Below, one piece after another: positions 1 to 5,878 of a DNA stretch of 9,833 nucleotides. The translations under genes and the position numbers were made by a program. Location: positions 1 through 9,833 of the forward strand of contig CAUJKG010000005.1 in assembly GCA_963205465.1 (NCBI GenBank), in the 5' to 3' direction. This DNA comes from Pseudomonadota bacterium. Lineage in GTDB: Bacteria; Pseudomonadota; Alphaproteobacteria; Rhizobiales; Xanthobacteraceae. Each line of letters begins with the position of its first letter. Positions within the stretch are counted from its first letter, which is position 1. The notes below the pieces were generated by a model. It saw only the letters and a program-made list of their open reading frames with translations, was not told where the DNA came from and made no database searches.

Positions 1-424
1 CGTTCGCCACTTCCTGCCAGGCATGCGGATCGTAGCGGTCGCTGTGTTTGTGCTTGTGGTTATGGCCGTGTCCGTCGGTTTCGGCGGTAAGCGCCTTGAC
101 GCCCTTGCTCGCGACCAGCCGCGCGCCTTTGTAGTTCGCGCTTTTCACGAGGCGGTCGGCCCAGCCCTCGAAGCCCAGACCGTTGATGACGACGAGCCGC
201 GCCGCCGCAACCGCTTTCGCGTGCGCCGGCGTCGGCTGAAAGTCGTGCATGTCGGTATTCGGCCCGACCAGCGTGGAAACCTCGACGCGCTCACCGCCGA
301 CCTCGCGCACGAGATCGCCGAGAATGGAGAAGCTCGCGAGCACTTTTACTTTTTCCTGTGCGCTCGCCCCTTGCGCGAACAGAAGCGCGATAGCGGCGGC
401 GGCAAAGAAGGCGAATTTACGCAT
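1..424 (-). CDS. znuA: ZnuA-type periplasmic zinc-binding protein of an ABC importer (N-terminal part, cut by window start)
   Basis: This is the solute-binding lipocalin-free periplasmic component (cluster A-I) that captures zinc and hands it to an inner-membrane ABC permease. 141 codons are visible, read from ATG at 424. Residues 1-22 form a Sec signal peptide ending ASA-Q. The mature start, VLASFSILGDLVREVGG, is typical of the family. D58-M59-H60 followed by FQPTPAH carries the first metal-ligand histidine, and DPHAW (132-136) carries the second. Between them lies a short histidine-rich loop (GHGHNHKHKH, 118-127), which in this family favours zinc over manganese. An AAAGGA ribosome binding site lies at 431-436, six bases before the ATG. 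The gene follows the histidine-rich outer-membrane gene and the ZnuD-like receptor on the same strand, consistent with one zinc-import operon. The C-terminal half and any permease/ATPase genes lie outside the window. A manganese-binding paralogue is the main alternative. Confidence 0.88.
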   Translation of the reverse strand, partial: MRKFAFFAAAAIALLFAQGASAQEKVKVLASFSILGDLVREVGGERVEVSTLVGPNTDMHDFQPTPAHAKAVAAARLVVINGLGFEGWADRLVKSANYKGARLVASKGVKALTAETDGHGHNHKHKHSDRYDPHAWQEVAN

Positions 425-430
425 TGTTTT

Positions 431-436
431 TCCTTT
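431..436 (-). promoter_or_regulatory. Ribosome binding site of znuA
   Basis: AAAGGA on the minus strand, six bases before the ATG at 424. It directly abuts or slightly overlaps the outer end of the neighbouring 105-bp repeat, so the repeat occupies the whole spacer up to the ribosome binding site. Confidence 0.6.
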
Positions 437-539
437 AGGGTCCCATTCAATTGCGTTGAACAAGGTTTATCACTTATCCGTTTGATCGAGCATGATCTCT
501 TCCGAAAGCCGCTTCGCACTTTTCGGGATCATGCTCTAG
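435..539 (-). repeat. Short palindromic intergenic repeat, copy 1 (about 105 bp)
   Basis: It aligns without gaps to 5774-5878 at an offset of 5339. I count 16 mismatches over the 94-bp core 446-539, and about 21 over the full 105 bp. The element contains a perfect 10-bp inverted repeat, GAGCATGATC (488-497) and GATCATGCTC (527-536), with an inner partly paired CCGAAA/TTTCGG stem. It also has a smaller hairpin, TTCAA-N5-TTGAA (446-460). Cores of this type are widespread between genes in Bradyrhizobium and relatives (recalled, not searched). It lies inside the uptake operon, between the stop of the outer-membrane gene and the znuA ribosome binding site. In RNA it would form a strong hairpin that could act as an attenuator, RNase target or 3'-end stabiliser. 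No U-run follows, so it is not a classic intrinsic terminator. Confidence 0.85.
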
Positions 540-1603
540 AAATGAACGCCCGCTTTCAGGCGGAAGAGATCGCGCTCGAAGTTGGCGAGATCGAGACGCG
601 CGTTGTTTCGGGCTTCCGCGCCCCACACCTGCCTGTTCCAGGCCAATGACAGGAAGCTGCGGTCGCCGATCTTCGCAAACAGCGTGGGGCCGAGATAAAT
701 CGCCTCGCCGGCAAAGGAGCGGAACGTCAATCCTTCATAGGCGCGCATATATTGCGCGTTGAAGCCGAGATAGACGTTCTCCGTCACGCGAAAGGTGGTC
801 GCGAGCGCAAAGCCGAGCTTGGAGCCGCTCTCCCATTCCGTTTCGCCCTGCTCCAGCACGCGCTCGACCTCGTAGAGCAGGTTGAAGGCGGCGAACCAGC
901 GGTCTTTGGCGAGCTCGGTATCGAAGATCAGCTTGTTTTCCGCGCCGTATTTGCGGCCGCGTAAGCCGGTGAGTTCGTCGTGACGCTGGATCACTGGCTC
1001 GACATGGAGCGTGACGCCGACCGGGCTCGTGCTGCGCGACACCCAGTTCCAGCGAAACTCGCCGCCAATGCCGTTGAAGGCGAGCGAATTGTTCACGTCG
1101 TCAAATCCGGCAACGCCGTCAATCTTGTGTCGTACCGCCGAGAGACTGATCGCGGCGTTAAAGGTATCGGTCACGCCATAAGCAAACTCGAACTTCTTGC
1201 CGAGCGCCTGGTAGCGGCCGTCGCGTTTGTCGAACCGGCCGATGATCTCGATCATGCCGATTTTGGCGCCGCGATGGTGCACGTCGGAACCCGAAAGAAA
1301 ACCGAACAGATGTTCGGTCTCCACGCCGTGGACATGCCCGAAATGCGGGTCTTCCGGATGGCGATGCCGCTGGTCGTGCACGCGGCCGTCATCGTGGTGA
1401 TGATGGCCACGATGCGTGCGCGCGTGATCGTGTGCGTGATCCTGCACATGTCGATGCGGACGTACCTGCGCCTTCGACCGCGCATAGCGCGGCGACCGCA
1501 CCTCCACTGTTTCCTGTCCGAACGGCTCGCTGCCGGATTGGGCGTAAACGTCCCCGCACAATGCCAGCAGAAAGGCCGTGCTACCCACCAACCAACCCCG
1601 CAT
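536..1603 (-). CDS. Histidine-rich outer-membrane beta-barrel protein in zinc-uptake operon (355 aa)
   Basis: A signal peptide (residues 1-21, cut at VYA-Q) is followed by a low-complexity stretch with 19 histidines between residues 50 and 110, for example HRGHHHHDDGRVH around 64-76. From about residue 97 (EHLFGFLSGSDV) to the end, alternating hydrophobic/aromatic strands and a C-terminal phenylalanine (LKAGVHF) indicate an outer-membrane beta-barrel. I know similar uncharacterised proteins with the HLFGF..GSDV start beside TonB receptors, but no assigned function. The ATG at 1603 lies 14 bases after the receptor's stop with only a weak GCGGA before it, so translation may be coupled to the receptor. 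Binding or buffering of zinc at the cell surface is an inference from the histidines and the neighbours. The TAG stop at 536-538 lies within the adjacent repeat element. Confidence 0.85.
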   Translation of the reverse strand: MRGWLVGSTAFLLALCGDVYAQSGSEPFGQETVEVRSPRYARSKAQVRPHRHVQDHAHDHARTHRGHHHHDDGRVHDQRHRHPEDPHFGHVHGVETEHLFGFLSGSDVHHRGAKIGMIEIIGRFDKRDGRYQALGKKFEFAYGVTDTFNAAISLSAVRHKIDGVAGFDDVNNSLAFNGIGGEFRWNWVSRSTSPVGVTLHVEPVIQRHDELTGLRGRKYGAENKLIFDTELAKDRWFAAFNLLYEVERVLEQGETEWESGSKLGFALATTFRVTENVYLGFNAQYMRAYEGLTFRSFAGEAIYLGPTLFAKIGDRSFLSLAWNRQVWGAEARNNARLDLANFERDLFRLKAGVHF

Positions 1604-1617
1604 TCCGCATGGTTAGC

Positions 1618-3714
1618 CTAAAACCGCGTATTCACGAAGAGCCGCACGTCGCGTCCCGGCGCCAGCACTTCGTTCTTGTTGAACGACAGATGATTGCGGA
1701 TATCGTCGTCCAGCAGATTGTTGCCGACCAGCCCAATCGTGATCTGGCGCGGACCGCCCGGCCCCGTCAGCGTCTTGGTGTAGCTGATTTCGGCCTTCAA
1801 CAGGTTATAGCCCGCCGTCTCGGTCTCGTTGTCCGCGATCTTGTCCTGCCGGAAGGCATGCAGGTAGTTCACGCGGGCGAACCAGTTCGCGTTGCGCCAG
1901 TAAATGCCGGCACCAAGCCGCTGCGGCGGAATGCGCGGAACGTTGGTGCCATCCGAGAATTCCGCGCGCACGATGTCGTATTGGCCGTCGAGCCCGAGCG
2001 TGCCGTCGCCGAGCGGCATCACGTCGAGCTGCGCGATGACCTCAAAGCCGGTGAAGTTCGCGTCGCGTTGCGAATAGACGATCTGCTCCAGTTCCGTGCC
2101 GGCCCCGCAGGTGATGAAATCGTCGTCGCACTGGTTGCCGGTGAAGCGCTTGAAGATGAAGCCCTGATAGCGAGTGTGGAACGCGGTGGCGTCGAAGCGG
2201 AATGCGCCTTGCGCCCGTCGCAGGCCAATCTCGAAACTCGCCGCCTTTTCCTTGCGCAAATTCGGGTCGCCGATTTCGAAGGTGCCGGTCGCCTCATGCG
2301 GGCCCTTGGAGAAAAGCTCCGCCGCCTTCGGCGCACGCTCCACATATTGCGCACTCAGGCGGCCGACCATCTGATACGGCAGGTCGCGCAACAGACCGGC
2401 GCTGACGCTGAACGGCACATAGTCGCGTTTGGCGGGAAACAGCGTGAGGTCCGGCGGCGGCAGATAGCCCGGCGGCACATCGGCGCCGGTGCCGTCGATA
2501 TTCACCGCCTCGATCCGCCCTGCCAGTTGCAGACGCCATGCCGGGCTCAGTTGCACTTCATTGAAGGAATAGGCCGCGAAGTTCAACGTCTGCACCGGCG
2601 AAAGCAATGTACCAGCCTCGCCAGACGTACCCAGATTCTGGTTGTTGAACTGAAAGCCGATCGCCGACTGCATCGAGCCCAGCGCGGTCTGCTGCGGCGT
2701 CAATTGAAACTCGATGCGTGCTTCCTGCTCGCGGTTCTTGTAGGTCGAGCCGATCTCCGGCGTCGGATCGTCGTGAATCTCGTCGTGCTTATAATTGGAC
2801 GCGCCTAACCAGAAGCGCACGGCATCGAAATACGGACTGTCCGGGCGATATTCGCCCTTGGCGGTGAACTTCAGCTGCTGCATCGCGATGCGGGTATTTT
2901 CCGCCGCGCCCGCACCCGGAATACCGTAGAGCGCTTCGGTATAGGCGACATTGAAGCCGACATAGCCCTGATCGAAGAAGGTGGTCGCGCCGATCGATTG
3001 ACCACTCGAGCGCTGATAGGTGTTCAGTTGCCGGCCATGCGGCGTATTGTAGTCGTTGGTGTGGCGGCCGAAGGCATCGAAATAGATCGCATATTTGCCG
3101 TTGCCCGCGCGCAGCACGGTCGCGCCCTGCGCGCCCTGATCCACCGAGGAAACGCTGCCGCGCACATCGACATTGATCCCCGAGAACGGCGTCGAAATGA
3201 TCCGGCCGGTATCGACCTCGACGACGCCGCCAATCGCGGCCGAGCCCCAACGCAGCGTCGCCGGGCCGCGAATGACTTCGATCTGGTTCGCGATCAGCGG
3301 ATTGATCGGCACGGCATGGTCCTCGCCGAAAGCGGAGACATCCATGGCGCTGATACCGTTCTCCTGCACGCGCACGCGGAAGTTATCGAGGCCGCGAATG
3401 ACGGGACGGCTCGCAATATTGGGCACGAAGCCGGTGGTGGAGATGCCGGGATAATTCGCGAGCATGTCGCCGATGGAGCCCGCAGGGCTTCTGCGGATTT
3501 CATCCTGCGTCACCACCGTCACCGGCGCGAAGACATATTGCAGGATCGGAAGCGTCCCCGGATTCCAGGCAGGCGGACTTTGCGTGCCCGGCCGCGGCGC
3601 GATCGGCGACGGCGCCGTCACCACGATTTCCGGCAATATTTCCTGTGCTGTTGCTGACGACGAAACAAACGCAAAGGCCGCGGCACAGCCAAGCAGCCGC
3701 ACATCAATACGCAT
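1618..3714 (-). CDS. znuD: ZnuD-like TonB-dependent outer-membrane receptor, probable zinc uptake (698 aa)
   Basis: This is an outer-membrane gated channel energised by TonB-ExbBD. In order: signal peptide 1-23 (SATA-Q), TonB-box-like EIVVTA (29-34), plug domain about 58-165 with RPVIRGLDNFRVRV and EVIRGPATLRWGSAAIGGVVEV, then a 22-strand-type barrel ending in VNTRF. The plug motif FGEDHAVPINPL and the barrel segment YKHDEIHDDPTPEIGSTYKN resemble ZnuD-type zinc receptors. An in-frame ATG lies 24 bases upstream (3738), but it sits in the centre of a palindromic operator. The ATG at 3714 is preceded by GGGGGTT at good distance and gives a clean signal peptide, so I choose it. It is the first gene of a minus-strand unit with the histidine-rich barrel protein and znuA. 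Zinc rather than another metal or a metallophore is inferred from those neighbours. Confidence 0.88.
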   Translation of the reverse strand: MRIDVRLLGCAAAFAFVSSSATAQEILPEIVVTAPSPIAPRPGTQSPPAWNPGTLPILQYVFAPVTVVTQDEIRRSPAGSIGDMLANYPGISTTGFVPNIASRPVIRGLDNFRVRVQENGISAMDVSAFGEDHAVPINPLIANQIEVIRGPATLRWGSAAIGGVVEVDTGRIISTPFSGINVDVRGSVSSVDQGAQGATVLRAGNGKYAIYFDAFGRHTNDYNTPHGRQLNTYQRSSGQSIGATTFFDQGYVGFNVAYTEALYGIPGAGAAENTRIAMQQLKFTAKGEYRPDSPYFDAVRFWLGASNYKHDEIHDDPTPEIGSTYKNREQEARIEFQLTPQQTALGSMQSAIGFQFNNQNLGTSGEAGTLLSPVQTLNFAAYSFNEVQLSPAWRLQLAGRIEAVNIDGTGADVPPGYLPPPDLTLFPAKRDYVPFSVSAGLLRDLPYQMVGRLSAQYVERAPKAAELFSKGPHEATGTFEIGDPNLRKEKAASFEIGLRRAQGAFRFDATAFHTRYQGFIFKRFTGNQCDDDFITCGAGTELEQIVYSQRDANFTGFEVIAQLDVMPLGDGTLGLDGQYDIVRAEFSDGTNVPRIPPQRLGAGIYWRNANWFARVNYLHAFRQDKIADNETETAGYNLLKAEISYTKTLTGPGGPRQITIGLVGNNLLDDDIRNHLSFNKNEVLAPGRDVRLFVNTRF

Positions 3715-3731
3715 CGAGAACCCCCGTAAGC

Positions 3732-3744
3732 GATACATTGTATC
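3732..3744 (-). promoter_or_regulatory. Palindromic operator 1, probable Zur site (GATACATTGTATC)
   Basis: A perfect 6-1-6 inverted repeat centred on 3738, 18 bases before the chosen receptor start. It differs from operator 2 at only two, symmetrically placed, positions. This points to a dimeric repressor bound twice. A Fur-family zinc regulator (Zur) is the natural candidate because of the genes controlled; that assignment is inference. Confidence 0.6.
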
Positions 3745-3749
3745 TTTAG

Positions 3750-3764
3750 TGATATATTATATCA
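3750..3764 (-). promoter_or_regulatory. Palindromic operator 2, probable Zur site (TGATATATTATATCA)
   Basis: A perfect 7-1-7 inverted repeat centred on 3757, 19 bp from the centre of operator 1. It overlaps both possible -10 elements of the receptor promoter, so occupation would block RNA polymerase. The AT-rich core resembles Zur/Fur-family sites. Confidence 0.65.
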
Positions 3765-3780
3765 AAACCCGGGAGGTCAA
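3751..3780 (-). promoter_or_regulatory. Candidate promoter of the zinc-uptake operon
   Basis: On the minus strand TTGACC (3780-3775) is a good -35. Possible -10 elements are TAATAT (3759-3754, spacing 15) or TATATC (3756-3751, spacing 18), both within operator 2. Spacing is not ideal for either, so the exact -10 is uncertain. The arrangement fits repression by an operator-bound regulator. Confidence 0.5.
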
Positions 3781-3839
3781 CCGGTTCACATTCCCGGCTC
3801 CGTGTCCGTGAGCTTTTCGCAATGGTCCAAGACCGCTTC

Positions 3840-3854
3840 TGCAACTGATTTGCA
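3840..3854 (+). promoter_or_regulatory. Inverted repeat TGCAA-N5-TTGCA upstream of the metal exporter, Fur/Mur-like site
   Basis: TGCAACTGATTTGCA is a perfect 5-5-5 inverted repeat lying 71 bp before the chosen ATG of the CDF exporter. TGCAA/TTGCA half-sites recall manganese/iron-responsive Fur (Mur) boxes of alphaproteobacteria. It is unlike the two GATA-type palindromes of the divergent uptake operon, suggesting a different regulator. The identity is tentative. Confidence 0.4.
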
Positions 3855-3925
3855 TTTCAATTTCAGTGGCTTGCTTCGGTCGGGGCTTCCGCCTAGAGAG
3901 CGGCGATCCCGAACCCGAGCCCGCC

Positions 3926-4813
3926 ATGAAACGCGTCCAGATCTTTGCCACCGTGAATATCGCCGTCGGCATCGCCGTGCTCGGCCTGAAGTACCTCGCC
4001 TATTATCTGACCGGCAGTGTCGCGCTGCTTTCGGACGCGATCGAAAGCATCGTCAACGTGGTCACGGCAATCGTGGCGCTCGCCGCCATTCGCTTTGCTG
4101 CCCAGCCCGCCGACAAGAACCATCCCTATGGGCACCACAAGGCGGAATATGTTTCCGCGGTGGTCGAGGGCGTCTTGATCGTGATTGCCGCGCTCGCGAT
4201 CCTGCGCGCGGCCTGGGGTGCTTACCAGATGCCGCGCATGATCGAGGCGCCGTGGCTGGGTCTCGCGGTCAACGGTGCGGCGACGCTCATCAATCTCGTC
4301 TGGGCGATGGCGCTGATCCGTCAGGGCAAAAAACATCGCTCGCCGGCACTTGCCGCCGACGGCCATCACCTGATGACCGATGTGGTGTCGTCGCTCGGCG
4401 TGCTCGCGGGTCTCGTGCTCGCGGTCTATAGCGGCATCAAGCTGCTCGACCCCCTGCTCGCGGTGCTGATCTCGATCAACATTTTGTGGGCGGGCTGGAA
4501 GCTGATGAAGGAATCCGCGGGCGGCCTGCTCGACGAGGCGCTACCCGAGGAAATGCTCGCGCGCATCCGTGCGGCGATCGCCGCCAATGCCGATGGCGCC
4601 ATCGAAGCCCATGACTTGCGCACGCGCCACGCCGGACCGATGACCTTCGTCGAATTTCATCTGGTCGTAAAAGGCTCGATGTCGGTGACCGACGCGCACG
4701 AAATCTGCGACCGGCTCGAACGCGCGATCAAAGCCGAATGCCATGACGCGATGATCTCGATCCATGTCGAGCCGGACGACAAGGCGAAGCATTCCGGGAT
4801 CGTGGTGCTTTAA
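3926..4813 (+). CDS. Cation diffusion facilitator (CDF) family metal exporter (295 aa)
   Basis: This is an inner-membrane proton-coupled antiporter that removes divalent metal from the cytoplasm and works as a dimer. TM1 begins at about residue 4 and TM2 holds SDAIESIVN (36-44). The loop HPYGHHKAE (66-74) is the family signature, and TM5 carries ADGHHLMTD (144-152) with the H148-x3-D152 metal ligands. The C-terminal cytoplasmic domain runs from about 205 to 295 with the ISIHVEP motif. The TM2 metal-site positions are E40 and N44 rather than the usual H/D and D, so specificity is open. I prefer the ATG at 3926. A GTG at 3866 adds 20 residues without family similarity and would lie just behind the TGCAA palindrome. 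Neither start has a strong ribosome binding site. The gene is divergent from the zinc-import operon and convergent with the OsmC gene. Confidence 0.9.
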   Translation: MKRVQIFATVNIAVGIAVLGLKYLAYYLTGSVALLSDAIESIVNVVTAIVALAAIRFAAQPADKNHPYGHHKAEYVSAVVEGVLIVIAALAILRAAWGAYQMPRMIEAPWLGLAVNGAATLINLVWAMALIRQGKKHRSPALAADGHHLMTDVVSSLGVLAGLVLAVYSGIKLLDPLLAVLISINILWAGWKLMKESAGGLLDEALPEEMLARIRAAIAANADGAIEAHDLRTRHAGPMTFVEFHLVVKGSMSVTDAHEICDRLERAIKAECHDAMISIHVEPDDKAKHSGIVVL

Positions 4814-4814
4814 T

Positions 4815-5285
4815 TTAACCACAAACAATCTCCGCCTCGTACACCACCGGAAAATTCACCGAATTCGCGATGAAGCATTTTTTATGCGCGAGTTCGTGCA
4901 GGCCGCGCGCGATCGCCGCGTCGCCATCCGCGATGGTGACGTGCGGGCGCAGCGTCACGCGCTCGATCCTGCCCTCGCCGTGTTCGTCAAGCGCGAGCAC
5001 GCCTTCGGCTTCATCGCGATAGCCGGTGACGACTACACCGTGCTCCGAACACAGATGCAGATACCAGAGCATGTGGCAGGACGAGAGCGAGCCGATCAGC
5101 AATTCGTCGGGGTTGTAATGCTCGGACGAATGAAACGCCGAGGTCGCGACAATCGCAGGCTTGTCCTCGCCGCGCTTGGTCTTCGCGGTGATGGTATGCG
5201 TGCGTGCGAACGAGCGATAGCTCCTGGTCCCCTCGCCGCCTTCGGCGGACCAACGCAACGTCGTTTTGTATCGATGTTCAGCCAC
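4815..5285 (-). CDS. OsmC/Ohr-family thiol peroxidase-like protein (156 aa)
   Basis: OsmC-family proteins reduce organic or fatty-acid hydroperoxides with a pair of cysteines in a domain-swapped dimer in the cytoplasm. Here C70 in SLSSCHMLWYL is the expected peroxidatic cysteine. C137 in AHKKCFIANSV is the expected resolving one, and an extra C79 lies one helical stretch on. NPDELLIGSLSSCH is the family's signature helix and the length is normal. The start is a GTG at 5285 preceded by GGAAG (5294-5298) at eight bases; an upstream ATG is out of frame. The gene lies 25 bases after the NDUFA12 homologue on the same strand, probably co-transcribed. Its stop is one base from the exporter's stop. 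The exact subgroup and natural substrate cannot be told from sequence alone. Confidence 0.9.
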   Translation of the reverse strand: MAEHRYKTTLRWSAEGGEGTRSYRSFARTHTITAKTKRGEDKPAIVATSAFHSSEHYNPDELLIGSLSSCHMLWYLHLCSEHGVVVTGYRDEAEGVLALDEHGEGRIERVTLRPHVTIADGDAAIARGLHELAHKKCFIANSVNFPVVYEAEIVCG

Positions 5286-5310
5286 GGATCATGCTTCCGC
5301 AGCGTTCATG

Positions 5311-5721
5311 TCAGTCGTTCGGCGACCAGGCCTTATAGTCACCGGTCGCATGCGGGCGCTTGCCGGAGGCGAGCGTCGAGCCGCGCGGACGCCAGGCGCT
5401 CGGCGTGCCGGTGTAGTTCGGGCGGTGCGGCTTCTGCCAGTCGCGCGGCTGGTAGTTGTCCTCGGTCGGCGGGACATCAACCGTGTGGTGCAGCCAGCCG
5501 TGCCAGTCGGGGCCGACGCGGGAAGGCTCGGCGAGCCCGTTATAGATCACCCAGCGACGCTCGAACTGGAAGTCTTTCTCCACCTTGCCGCCGCGCGTGC
5601 GGTAATAGCGGTTGCCTTCGGCATCGGTGCCGACATGCTCGCCATAGAGCCACGTCCAGAGATACGTGCCCCAGGTCGCGGAATTCCACCACGTAAAGAT
5701 GCCGAGCAGGAAGTTTTTCAT
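5311..5721 (-). CDS. NDUFA12/B17.2-family accessory subunit of respiratory complex I (136 aa)
   Basis: This is a homologue of the mitochondrial complex I accessory subunit NDUFA12, which in alphaproteobacteria is a small supernumerary subunit of NADH:ubiquinone oxidoreductase at the base of the peripheral arm. Recognisable family segments are the N-terminal WWNSATWGTYLWTWLYGEHVG (about 11-31), DAEGNRYY (33-40), the RRWVIYNG core (55-62) and the PDWHGWLHHTVD block (71-82). A C-terminal tail RPNYTGTPSAWRPRG follows. The length matches bacterial members. The ATG at 5721 has only a poor upstream ribosome binding site. No other complex I gene is in the window, so it is unlinked to the nuo operon here. 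It probably forms a transcription unit with the downstream OsmC gene. Confidence 0.93.
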   Translation of the reverse strand: MKNFLLGIFTWWNSATWGTYLWTWLYGEHVGTDAEGNRYYRTRGGKVEKDFQFERRWVIYNGLAEPSRVGPDWHGWLHHTVDVPPTEDNYQPRDWQKPHRPNYTGTPSAWRPRGSTLASGKRPHATGDYKAWSPND

Positions 5722-5773
5722 GGCGCCCGTCTAGCACGGCAGGTTAGCCGCGCAAACGCGGCAATTCGGGCGG

Positions 5774-5878
5774 CTAGAGTCTGTTTCAACTGCGTTGAAT
5801 CAGTCCCGCCGCTTATCTGTTTGATTGAGCATGATCTTTTCCGAAAATCGTTTCGCACTTTTCGGGATCATGCTCTAG
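5774..5878 (-). repeat. Short palindromic intergenic repeat, copy 2 (about 105 bp)
   Basis: Second copy of the element at 435-539, in the same orientation. It is the better preserved copy. The ends are inverted CTAGAG (5774-5779) and CTCTAG (5873-5878). Inside are a perfect TTCAAC-TGC-GTTGAA hairpin (5785-5799) and the long hairpin GAGCATGATC (5827-5836) / GATCATGCTC (5866-5875) with an inner CCGAAAA/TTTTCGG stem. It lies between the end of the two-TM protein gene and the NDUFA12 gene and supplies the former's TAG stop. It contains no coding capacity. It looks like a MITE-type or REP-like element that would need an enzyme from elsewhere to move. Confidence 0.87.

Noticed and set aside
1432..2808. 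458-codon open frame on the plus strand
   Set aside because: It is antisense to the TonB receptor and barrel genes, with an Arg/Ala/Val-rich composition typical of GC-rich mirror frames and no domain.
3866..3925. N-terminal extension of the CDF exporter from GTG 3866
   Set aside because: The added residues lack family similarity, and the GTG sits just behind a palindrome with no ribosome binding site.
5287..5296. Third partial copy of the repeat (GGATCATGCT)
   Set aside because: Only ten bases match the repeat end and none of the flanking sequence does; it coincides with the start region of the OsmC gene and is probably chance.
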